Assembly: GCA_004009845.1 (NCBI GenBank)
Contig: RMBW01000067.1
Coordinates: 62,001-126,000 of the forward strand
DNA length: 64,000 bases
Direction of reading: 5' to 3'
Source of the DNA: Davidsoniella eucalypti
Taxonomy: Eukaryota > Ascomycota > Sordariomycetes > Microascales > Ceratocystidaceae
Below the pieces are notes generated by a model. That model was given only the letters and a program-made list of their open reading frames with translations. It was not told the origin of the DNA and searched no databases. Position 1 is the stretch's first letter. Each line of letters opens with the position of its first letter. Made by a program: the position numbers and the translations under genes. Shown piece after piece: positions 32,901 to 42,655 of this stretch.

Positions 32901-34300
32901 TTGGCTCCCGCGGTTGTCGTCGGTGTGGAGTCGACTAGCAACGTGGATACCGTCCTTCTTCAGCTCTTCGTCGGTGAGCTTCTTCGGGTCAACTGGAGGT
33001 GTTGCAGGTGCTGTTGCTAGATGAGGAGTATATGCTGTCAGATGGTCTCTGTTCGAATAGTGGAGAGGAGAAAATAAAGCCAAAAGTATGATTGGGGTGG
33101 GACAGAACTAACGCCTATTTTTGTTCCAGACACCAGCGCCGGGGTCGGCTGAGCCTGAAGAGCGGCCATTGTTGATGCCGGCAAATTTCGGTACCGAGCC
33201 GTTGCCTCCTGTCTTTGCGATCAATCGTGGCCGGCTAGCAGGCAATGTCGAGGTGGTGGGTGGTGTTGAAGCGGCCGAAGAGGGCGCTGATTTGTCGTTG
33301 GCCTTGAGCTGGGATGCTGACGTAGCGCTCTTGGGGGCAAGGAAGGTCTTGTTGACAGAGACGGCCTTGAAAGTAGCGGGCTTTTTCAAAGGCGACCGGC
33401 TCTGCACCTTGACATCACTCTTCGCGGCTTCGGAGTCAGAGCCTCCGCTCAAGCTGGTGGCAGCGGAGAGGTGAGGTTGGCTTGGCTTCGGTTGGTCGGC
33501 AACTAAATTGCTACCGCCATTGCTGTTGCTATGGCAAGAGGGGGGAAGGTCGCTCAAGCCTGGCTCGTGAGCCTGGAGATACATGAAAGAAATGTTAGTT
33601 GATGATGACGCTGCTGGTGGTTGTGGTGGGTGGCGACAAAGAGCGGCGATGGCGATAATTTATTGTCGGGACGGGATAATAGAGATGGAGATGTCGGATT
33701 GATTGATTGATAACGATTATTATGGCAGGCTTGGTTTGGTTGTGTGTGGTTGATTTAAATAGAATGTGAGTGTGAATATGGTGGGGGTGTGAAGGGCTAA
33801 ATGAAGATCGACGATGGACAGAAGAAGAAGAAGAGAGAGCTGCGAGTAGTCATAATAGTAATAGCAGCAGTAGCAGTAGCAGAAGTGGTGTGGTAGTAAA
33901 ACGACAATGGCACTTGCAACAGTTCACAGTCACGAGTAGAGCGACGAAGCAGCTATGGCACAGCACGTATTGTATACTATACAAATCCATATAGCGACTC
34001 GCAGCCAGTAAGTAGCCAGTAACTACAGTAGCCAGAGCACCAGACGAGCCAGCCCTCTCGCCTCTTCTTCGCGCCTAGAAGGGACGACCCAGCGGAATGG
34101 CAAGGCACAAATAATGCACAGCACAATTGTCGAAACCCATGAGAACAGTGTATAAAATTGGCATAGGACGAGACAAGATCGATACTCAGGGTGGATGGAC
34201 CTACTACTAGGACCTTGATGACATGACGTACCTGGTCTGGAGTGGCGCGGCTATAGGCATCGGCAGAATCGGTCGTGGCATTCGGCGTGGCGGACATCAT
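29955..34300 (-). CDS. Large, mostly disordered protein of unknown function with WADIEDDDDEW motif and RG-rich tail
   Basis: My model: exons 34300-34232, 33572-33113 and 33010-29955, 1194 residues. I do not recognise the family. The first exon (MMSATPNATTDSADAYSR) joins in frame to AHEPGLSDLPP across a 659-bp intron. After a Ser/Ala-rich region comes LTDEELKKDGIHVASRLHTD and WADIEDDDDEWAPPETITW, the only well-ordered-looking block (near residues 190-240). Later features are an Asn/Gly/Tyr-rich stretch, a charged coiled coil (KKLMRERAEEAMRRRQEQER, then KEEAAKQERLRLKLEALG), long Pro/Ser-rich parts, and an RG/RGG-like C-terminus (SRGRGGYRGSRGADSNRRGR). The composition suggests an RNA-associated or translation-related protein, as inference. 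The second intron's acceptor is uncertain: 33011 (CTGAC branch, 102 bp) is used; 33047 also keeps frame. Confidence 0.65.
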
Positions 34301-35749
34301 CTGCACGGCGGTATATCAGAGAACAATGCGATCTTTGGCGATCTGATTCACGTGCGTCGAGTTGTGGTGATGGTTGTGGGCGCGTTGTGAGGCGAAGATA
34401 GGATGGAATGGGCTTTTTTATATTTGGTGGATGACGAGAAAAGAGGTCAAAGTCAGATTTGGCTAGTTTAGCTTGTTTAGCTTGTTTGGCTTGTTTGGCT
34501 GGAGAACCAAGAAAAACCGCCTGGGTTTGCATTTATTTGGGTGAGGGTTTATTTTTGCTTTATGCATTTATTTGCTGTTCTGTTGGGGGCGTCCTGTCCT
34601 TTTTGCTGTTCTTTCTTTTCCTTTGCACATACACATACATAGTTATTCCTAAAAAAAATAAAAATAAAAAGTGGTGCTTTGTGCTGCCTGCTAAAATGCA
34701 GGGTCGTTGCTGGCTTTTTTGTTTCAAGGCCTACTTTTCAAAGTACAGACTAAGTACAGACTATCTTTTATACACTAAACCAAATTACAACTACAACTAC
34801 ATACTTGTGTAGTTATAACAAATCAAATTTCAGCAACCCACCATCAAATCACAACCTGCATGACTCCCCAGCCTTGTTTTTCTACACAATTCATGAATTT
34901 TACGAAAGTTGATAGCATATAGTAGTAAGGATTTTTCTTGGGTAACAGTTGCTTTCTTCTCTAGGAACCCTCTCCTATCAACCCTCGTCTGCTTTACTCT
35001 TGTGTCCATTAGGGTTTACTGTTCCTCACCCAATATCATGTGCTCTTCCGTGTGCTACATTACAACAATTAACTTGTACATAACAAATACAAAGACAAAC
35101 ACATACAAACACATACAAATACAAAAGTACATACACATGGTATCACACAATGCGCCATATCCTTGATTGTCCCTTTCCCCTATGATAAACACTTGTTACA
35201 TATACCCATACCCACAGCTATATGATTGGCCTATGCAAATACCAATGAGTTCTCACCTTTTGCCTTATCGAAAGCCAGCTGTGACATCGTCACATAGTTA
35301 GCTACCATCGTCTCGAATATTGGTCTCAAATATTGGAGCCTACTCTTTGTTTCTGATCGTGTCGCGGTTTTGCTACTACTAGGCAACCTAACACACAATT
35401 CGGAGATCTGTCAAACTACAAAGTGCCACCCTGAATGTGGTTACTAATTACTAGTTGCTTCATCGGCTAAATCCCGTTATTGGACATTGTACTATCATCA
35501 ACCAGTGAACATAACAAAACCCATGAATAGTACACAAGTGAAAAGAATACACCCCAAAAAATAGCAGCTCACAAGGGTTCCTACATATATACCCCTAAAT
35601 AGAACTTCAAAATACTTCTTTGACACATAATGACTTCCCTGATGACTGGAAGTGGTGGTACGGATTGTGATATATGGTATATGTTTATCTTTTATACACT
35701 ACATGGGACCGACTGTTCCCAGAGACACATGAGAGAAAGATCGCAACGC
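34301..35749. other. Promoter of the large disordered-protein gene and 3' flank of ATP17
   Basis: 1.45 kb, AT-rich. A 9-bp unit (GCTTGTTTA/GCTTGTTTG) repeats about four times at 34461-34500, and CACGTG occurs near 34352. Around 35080-35130 there is an ACAAACACAT-type short tandem repeat. Open frames here are low-complexity and I do not support any as genes. Confidence 0.55.
34461..34500. repeat. 9-bp imperfect tandem repeat, about four copies
   Basis: Unit GCTTGTTTA or GCTTGTTTG, in the upstream region of the minus-strand gene starting at 34300. Confidence 0.8.
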
Positions 35750-36539
35750 TTAGTGGGCGTTGTTCTTGTGGTGGCCTATATGTACATGTTAGTAGACAGC
35801 TTATACACAAGCTAAGATAGAGGGACACCCACGAAGGTGGAAGTAGTAGTTCTGGGCGTAACCGATAGCCAGGACGATAGCAATGGCGTGGACGATGGCT
35901 AGAAGTATGTTAGCTTTTGCCGAAAGATACTATATGCTATGCATGGCCAATTTCTGCTATTGGTGTCACTGCATAGACAGAAGAGTCAAAGATTGACATA
36001 CGCTTGGCGGAGGCGTTCTTGCCGAAGTGCTTGGCCTGGTAACGGCCCAGAAGACCCTTAGCAACGGGCTCGGGGGCAGCACCACGGGGAAGCTTCTCGT
36101 AGAAGTTGACTACACGTTGCATCTTGACAGCATCAGGGTTGGAGCCCAGGGCCTAACAGTACAACAACAATGTTAGAGACGGTCGATTGCGAACACATGA
36201 CTGCGAAAATAGACCAATAACTATCGCCGAGCTTCGTGGAGCTACAAGCCGAATATTCCGGAAGAGTGGAATTTGTATTAAAGACTCGGCGCGGGGGAGA
36301 AAGCCCGCGATCGGCCATTGACTATCGGTATCGGCGGTAATGCGTATTGAAGGCAATTGGTTTGGCAAGTTCATTTTCATACCTTGGGAGAGGCGACCTA
36401 TTTTGTGCAGATTGTTAGTTTCGCTGTTATGCATCCTTATTCCTTGTGATGTCGGCTGCTACTGGACAGCAAGAGAAAGATTCCGACCTACCTTGGGGGG
36501 GATAAGGGTCGAAAGCGCCCGTCTGGTGATGTAGCTCAT
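35750..36539 (-). CDS. ATP17: Mitochondrial F1Fo ATP synthase subunit f (Atp17)
   Basis: Five exons in coding order: 36539-36492, 36397-36383, 36152-36002, 35898-35833 and 35775-35750, 101 residues. Subunit f is a small single-span membrane-domain subunit of the ATP synthase. The start MSYITRRALSTLIPPK, then VASPKALGSNPDAV, KMQRVVNFYEKLPRGAAPEP, GLLGRYQAKHFGKN, the membrane helix IVHAIAIVLAIGYAQNYYFH and the end RHHKNNAH all match the fungal family, and the length equals that of yeast Atp17. Exon 2 is only 15 nt (VASPK) and in phase 0 on both sides. Introns are 94, 230, 103 and 57 bp, so more of this gene is intron than exon. Head-to-head with NDUFS4. Confidence 0.92.
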
Positions 36540-36961
36540 TTTAGCGGTAGGGAAACAAAGCACAAAACGATAGGGGTGTGACTAGAAAGAATTGGGGTTA
36601 CGAATTGAAACCAATTGGCTGATTCGATGCAGCGTGACGACGGCGAGAGCTTTGCAAAACTTGGTGTTTTCCTTCCCAATTGTCCGTCCATTTGGGCCCT
36701 GGCTAACCCGCTGGTCACGAAAACCACTCGGCTTCGGAAAAATGTTGTTGCGAGGCAGCCAATCATGTCTCGTTAATACAGGCGTACAAAGGCCCCACTT
36801 TCCAAGGCTTCTTTCTTTGGCTTCAGGCGAAAGCGGGAATGCAATTGAAACTCCAAGCTAAGGATCGTCAACCCACATTTAAGAGTATCTAATTGCTTGT
36901 TTTTAATCACTTAGCAGATTGAGGACTCTGGTGCTTGTTGATCACCCCGATACAAAACGCC
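36540..36961. promoter_or_regulatory. Bidirectional ATP17/NDUFS4 promoter with CCAAT boxes
   Basis: 422 bp. CCAATTGG at 36611-36618 presents CCAAT on both strands; further CCAAT at 36676-36680 and CCAATCA at 36759-36765. The CCAAT-binding HAP complex is a known activator of respiratory genes in fungi; its use here is inferred. Confidence 0.5.
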
Positions 36962-37704
36962 ATGTCGAACCTCCGGAGTGCTCGCGCCCTACGCGCTTTT
37001 ATCCCGACACAGACCGGAGCTCCCGTCTTCCGCCGCTTCGAGAGCACTTTGCCTAAGCCTGTGGCACCCAAGATAACTTCTCCTACCGTCTCGAACCAGC
37101 CAGATTATTCTATCGAACCCGACAAGGCCACTTCGTACGATAATACCGATATCCCCCCATCATCATCGATTTGAACCAACATTCCTAATTCGGCTTCATA
37201 AACAGTACTTTTACACCAGTTCCCAAGCGCATCCAGAACGGCAGCGAAGATCTCCCCGTGTCTGCGACGCTGTCATCTGGTGCACCCATTGAACTTCAAG
37301 CTCGTCAAGTCCGGTAAATTTGGTTTAGGCGCTCTCATTGTGTATATAGTGGGTACACATTGTATTATATTGATAACTAACACTCATCTTCTAGCATCTA
37401 TCGTGAAACGAAGCCTGCCACACAGTCCGGCGAATGGAAGAGCCACCACTGGCGAATGGACTGGGATGTCCTTGGAAAGGGTCACCGGTGGGAAAACCCA
37501 TTGATGGGTTGGCAATCATCTGCTGATGCTATGCAGGGCACTCGTATCAACTTTGAGTCCAAAGAAGATGCTATTCGCTTTGCTGAAAAGCAGGGCTACG
37601 AGTACTTTGTCCAAGAGTCTCAGAAACGAAAGATCATTCCCAAGGTCTATGCGAACAATTTCCTATACTCTGCTGGAAAATTGAAGCATATCCGTACCAA
37701 GTGA
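36962..37704 (+). CDS. Complex I accessory subunit NDUFS4 (21 kDa type)
   Basis: Exons 36962-37134, 37206-37313 and 37395-37704 give 196 residues (introns 71 and 81 bp). NDUFS4 is a matrix-side accessory subunit of NADH:ubiquinone oxidoreductase that stabilises the N-module. The first 30 residues (MSNLRSARALRAFIP...FRRFES) are Arg-rich and lack acids up to that point, as expected of a mitochondrial presequence. The conserved domain begins ARQVRIYRETKPATQSG and has the signatures HHWRMDWDVLGKGHRWENPL, MGWQSSADAMQGTRINF and EDAIRFAEKQGYEYFV, ending LKHIRTK. Start chosen as the first ATG in the frame. The presence of complex I excludes Saccharomyces-type yeasts. Confidence 0.94.
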
Positions 37705-38096
37705 AAGGGCAGGCTCGAGAACATTCTTCACCACCTTTTGAAGGGGCCAAACACTACAACAACTATAGCCTAGCTATTTACATACATAGTACATACTTAT
37801 ATGTATGTAATAGCTTCTAGGACCATACGACGACAGATCGACAGAGACAGTTCAAATACGATCCAGAATTTTCAGAAATATAATTTTTCTTTTCTTTTTA
37901 TCGTTAGATATAGTATTACAATTGCTTGAAGTGCAATGTCATTAGGGTATCAATACTTAGTCTGACCATACTGGTTCTGGAATTAAGACTTCATGAGGTG
38001 TGTACAATGGACATGATGGGATACCATAAGGAGCCATTCGGAGTACCAATGTAGAGGAAGCAGAAAAAGAATACAAAGAAACACAACATCATCTTA
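37705..38096. other. Intergenic, convergent 3' regions (NDUFS4 / GID8)
   Basis: 392 bp; short ACATACATAGTACATAC-type words near 37780-37810. No gene seen. Confidence 0.5.
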
Positions 38097-39190
38097 TCAT
38101 GCATGATTGCTGCCATCCAGCTTGAAAGCATAGCATTCAGGCAAGGTATGGCCTGCCTTTACGGCATTGTCACTTGCCCATGTGTGTATTTTGAGCAAAT
38201 GACGGACGGCCGTATCGCCCTCTTCATCTTGGTGGTAGAGGATGGCCTTGTTTACAGAATCAGCTACGTCCTGGCGAAGTTTAGGATCCAGTAGAGCACG
38301 AAGCTCATTGGTTAGTTCACTGCGAGGAAACACAATCAAAGACATGGCTGTCTCCAGATCAGGCAATAGATACGGGTTTTCCACGGCACGAGATGCAAGA
38401 TTATCTTGTGCAAACTGAACCGCGGGGAGGTAGCAGGCAAGATCATTGCTGTCCGGAAACTCCCTAATCATTTCAATGAGCTGAAGTCGGAGTAACGAGA
38501 AATGGATCTTGGGGTTATTATCAAGAATCTAGATGAACCAGGGCTAGCGGTTAGCACGAAAAATTTTCACGGCTTGCGAGGTTGATCAAATTAAGGTGGA
38601 GAAGGGAAATCATAAAAAAAGTGGTTTGTTTCTCAACACAGACTCCGAAGAATCCTCTGCGTGGTGCATGTAAAACTTTGTATAATCATCAAGACGGGGA
38701 GGGTATTTTTGTGTATATGTGGATATGTGCCGACTAACCTCTGGTGTGAAGTCATTAAGAAGTTCAATTGCATTTTGAATATCTCCTGAATGTATGGCTT
38801 GCTGGATTTGCCGACGTTCTCGGATACTGTCAGATGGCTGTTGCGGCTGAAGATCTGCTTCACGGCAAAACCTCGCAGCAGCATCAGGGTACCCTTCACG
38901 CGTAAGATAGTCTAGAATAAGAGCATTTATTTCACTTCTTAATGTTAGCGATGTGTTTCTAACATTGGTGGCTGATAATATATAACAGTGTGTTGTTTGT
39001 GGCATTTCAGAAGTCAACCTTATAAAATGTTTCTATCCGCATGATAATTACTTGGAGAGATTCCCATTTTTTGATCATCAGGTTGCCGGGGTAAATAGTA
39101 GTGGAGGGGGAATAGTACGTACCTTTTGGGTGGATGAGAGTCTTCGATACGCCTCTCTAGCCGACTGATAGAATATGCTCCAAAAGCCAT
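38097..39190 (-). CDS. GID8: GID/CTLH E3 ligase subunit Gid8 (LisH-CTLH-CRA)
   Basis: Exons 39190-39123, 38937-38739 and 38528-38097 give 232 residues. Gid8 is a scaffold of the GID/CTLH ubiquitin ligase that degrades gluconeogenic enzymes and other targets. LisH: SEINALILDYLTREGYPDAA; CTLH: IRERRQIQQAIHSGDIQNAI then ELLNDFTPEILDNNPKIHFS; CRA: LLRLQLIEMIRE, the DLETAMSLIVFP segment and HLLKIHTWASDN. Length is as in human GID8 (228). The first intron is 185 bp and ends in AAGAAG, so the acceptor could be used at either AG, changing the protein by one residue (K-R-S or K-S); an AAG acceptor is less common than CAG or TAG. Second intron 210 bp. Divergent from URK1. Confidence 0.9.
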
Positions 39191-40049
39191 GATGGCAGCG
39201 GCAGCCCTGTAGAGTCGAACTTTCGATTCAAAGGCCTGGAGTGAAGCGTATCGTATATTCAAGATAAAGTACCTAGAGACTCAATGCATAGACTTGCGTA
39301 CATTAGTAGATATGGGTAGCCTGCTAGTAGCAATGTATGGATGGGAGAGAATGTGATGAAAAGAAAAATATATTTAAGAAGAAGAGAATTCGCAGACTGA
39401 ATCCAGAGTTGCAAAGTTTTTGAAGGCAGCTATGCATGTATGCATATATCGGGGTATGCAATTATGGACCTGGTCCGTCATGTGTGCAGGGGCTTCGGTA
39501 TATCCTTAAGTAAGCTGCAATAAGATATTTTTCTTACATATGTATTGTTATCTATAGTTATGTACTTTGTATACAATATGTACATATATAGATTGTCAAA
39601 ATGCCTATATCTAGTTAGGCATTTTTGAGATCTACTTTTTCTCTCGTGGCTTGAGCTGCAGGACTCAGGACCTAGCCAACTAACAGCTCCAGTGCTGACC
39701 TGTTCAAACTCGGCTTAGTCCGCCAAATTCAAATTCAAATTCAAAGTCTCAAGTTTAAAAGCTCTACACATACTCATCTTATCTAAAGCATCGACGTTCT
39801 TTGTCCTAAGTCTGCGTTATTCTCCATACACATTACCAAATCAGGTTTACTCGAAGACTCCTATCTCTATTTTTCCCCCTCAACTATCATCACCAATTTC
39901 GCAACACCCTTGAACCACGCTCTGCATCACCAACCACTATTATTGCAGTATTGCAGTATTGCAACGATTCAGCTACACGAAGTGGCATATATCCATATAT
40001 CCATATACCTTTTTTCTTTCTTTTCATCTTCTCTATTTTCTTGTACATC
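39191..40049. other. Divergent promoter region (GID8 / URK1)
   Basis: About 860 bp. Contains (AAATTC) three times at about 39724-39745 and TATTGCAG two and a half times at 39942-39962 just before the URK1 leader. TATA-like ACATATATAG near 39583. No gene recognised. Confidence 0.5.
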
Positions 40050-41841
40050 ATGACTGCCGAGTCGGATGCCACTATCCTCCGCAAGAGCACCATGTATAGC
40101 CCGCCATGGGCGGATGTCTGCATCATTGGCATTGCAGGCAGTTCTGGCTCTGGCAAGTCTACTCTTTCACAGGCTATCGTGCGCAAGCTGAACCTTCCAT
40201 GGGTTGTCATCCTCCCTATGGATTCGTTCTACAAACCTCTTACACCTAAGCAATCAAAGCAGGCGTTCCGGAATGAATACGACTTTGATGCGCCAGAGGT
40301 AGGTTTATCGACGTGATCTTTTTTTTGCTTACAGGCACGATATTGATAGCACAACTATCTTTCAGGCTATCGACTTCGAAGTTATCATCGAGAAGCTTTA
40401 TGACCTTAAGGCAGGGTATGTTGTATCCCTTGATTCCCGGGCTCCGACTTTCCAACTTGCGACTAACATGACGGTGTAGCAAACGAGCTGAAATCCCAGT
40501 ATATTCGTTTGCCAAGCACCAGAGACAACCTGAGTGTACTACCATCTATTCACCACACGTCCTTATTCTCGAGGGAATTTTCGCTCTGTACGACCAGCGT
40601 GTTCGGAACATCCTAGATATGATGGTAAATATATATATCACACCGAGTCATGTTGTTTCGCCGACTAATCAACAATCGTAGATCTTTTGTGAGGCTGATC
40701 TTGATCTTTGCCTATCCCGACGATGTAAAGCCTCATGATTAACCCCAAATAATCCCCGCAAGGCCATATCTAACTATTTAACAGTGTTGCGCGATGTCAA
40801 AGAGCGTGGCCGTGACATCGAGGGCTGTATCAAGCAATGGTTTACGTTCGTGAAACCCAACTTTGAAAAGGTACTGTACATTGTACTGTTGCATCCAAAG
40901 TCGAATGGTGTTAGTTAACATTTTTTAGTATGTCGATCCTCAACGTAAGGTCGCTGACATCATTGTTCCCCGCGGCATCGATAACAAAGCCGCCATGAGT
41001 ACGTTTCAAGCTATATATCCTCACACTTGATGCCAAGAAGGGATGCTTACCACGAATAACACAGACATGATGATTCAATATATCGAGAAAAAGCTCGTGG
41101 AGAAATCTACTCATCACAGAGCTGCTCTCAAACAACTAGAGGCCAATGCCGACGAATGTGCCCTTTCGCCCACTGTCAAGATCTTGGGGCATACTACTCA
41201 GCTTATTGGAATGAATACCATTATCCAAGACATTGACACCAACGCCGAAGATTTCATCTTCTACTTCGACAGATTGGCATGCCTACTAATAGAGCAGTAA
41301 GTGTATCGACCGCATGTCTTGTATCCACTGTGAACACAGACTAACACTCACATATAGCGCTCTCAACCACGTCAACTACCGACAAAGGCAGGTTAAGACC
41401 CCAGGTGGCTGCGAATACAAGGGCTTTGAGCTCAAGGGCGAAGTAAGCGCAGTTCTTGTTCTTCGCGGAGGCTCGGCCTTTGAAACTGCCATGAAGCGAG
41501 TCATGCCCGATTGCAAGGTCGGCCGTATGCTCATCCAGTCCAACATGTCGACTGGTGAGCCGGAACTGCATTACTACAAGATGCACAATGACGTCGACAA
41601 GCACGAGAATGTGCTTCTCATCGACACTCAGATGGCTCGTGGAGGCTCGGCACTTATGGCCGTGCAGGTCCTGATCGACCACGGTGTGCGAGAGGACAAG
41701 ATTGTGTTTGTCGCCTACTCGGCTGGCCGCATGGCTCTCCATCGACTTTCTATGGTGTTCCCTCAAATCTCGATTGTTGTTTGCAGCATGGTCTCGGACA
41801 TTGAGGAACGCTGGGTAGAAGCGCGTTACTTCCGCTGCTGA
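40050..41841 (+). CDS. URK1: Uridine kinase Urk1 (kinase plus UPRT-like domain)
   Basis: Eight exons: 40050-40298, 40366-40415, 40480-40624, 40682-40724, 40785-40870, 40929-40998, 41065-41296 and 41358-41841; 452 residues, all seven introns 57-67 bp. Phosphorylates uridine and cytidine in pyrimidine salvage. Walker A is GIAGSSGSGKST (residues 27-38); the nucleoside-site text is VVILPMDSFYKPL and NEYDFDAPEAIDFE; the ILEGIFALYD and DVKERGRDIEGCIKQW segments are typical. From residue about 245 there is a uracil phosphoribosyltransferase-like domain (MNTIIQDIDTNAED to the end) with MLIQSNMSTGEPELHYYKM and LIDTQMARGGSALMAVQVL. In fungal and animal uridine kinases this domain usually lacks UPRT activity. 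Every exon junction preserves the family sequence. Confidence 0.94.
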
Positions 41842-42655
41842 GAGATCTCAACGGAATTAAAATTGTCATTTTTGGGCGGGCTTTACATCTCGAATATATA
41901 TCTTATAGGAGCCTTTGAGTTTTATCTGTCGGTCACGATATCAATAGCAAAAGCGCCACACAGCATGAAAGAATTGTCATACACGTAACCCTAGTCGATG
42001 ATAGAGATGATTAAATTTTAGAATGCGCGCCCAAACAGGCAGGAGCTCACTCAAGTGTTACTTCCCATGGCATCAGCAAATCCGCAAATCGATTTTCCCC
42101 CAAGAATTTACCAAAGACATTAGTTTTGTTATCGCTATTGCATACTATGGTAAATATGGACATGATGAAAATCGTGGCCCACCGTTCTCTGCAAGGGCAC
42201 CGTATGTCGTTTACAAAAATATTTGGAGGGTTCGCTTCTCTATACTGGATAGACCAAGATATTCTCATAAGCACAGGCCCAGATGGGCCGGATATCCACT
42301 CTTTTTCGCTGGCATGTGGATTTACTTCGGGTAGTGCCTAATTTGGGACAGGACAAGCGAGTGACATCAGTTTCCATATATAATTCCACGTTATTTAAAC
42401 AAACTGTGCTAGTGCTAATGTGCTGCTTTGCCTTTGCCTTGCTTTCTCAAGAGCTGGACAGGCTTTTGGATTTGATTAGTTGGTAGCTGTTCCTGAATTT
42501 AATGGCTCTTTCTATATCCCCCAAGTTATAATTTTCGCCATTGGAATTCCGCATTTCGTTTCTTAACCTTTGATTTTCTCTTTGGCCCCTTGAATATTCC
42601 TTTCTCTTTTTCGTTTTCTTCTTTTCCTGGGTTTTCTTCATTGCCGTTCTAGAAT
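41842..42655. other. Intergenic between URK1 and the external NADH dehydrogenase gene
   Basis: About 810 bp: URK1 3' UTR, then promoter and a pyrimidine-rich leader. ATTGG (CCAAT on the other strand) at 42540-42544. An open frame at about 42023-42334 has no recognisable features. Confidence 0.5.

Noticed and set aside
34459..34812. Open frame with repeated Leu-Ala-Cys units
   Set aside because: Product of reading the 9-bp tandem repeat and T-rich DNA; not a plausible protein.
42023..42334. 103-codon open frame upstream of the NADH dehydrogenase gene
   Set aside because: No family resemblance, no splice partners, and it lies where the promoter should be.
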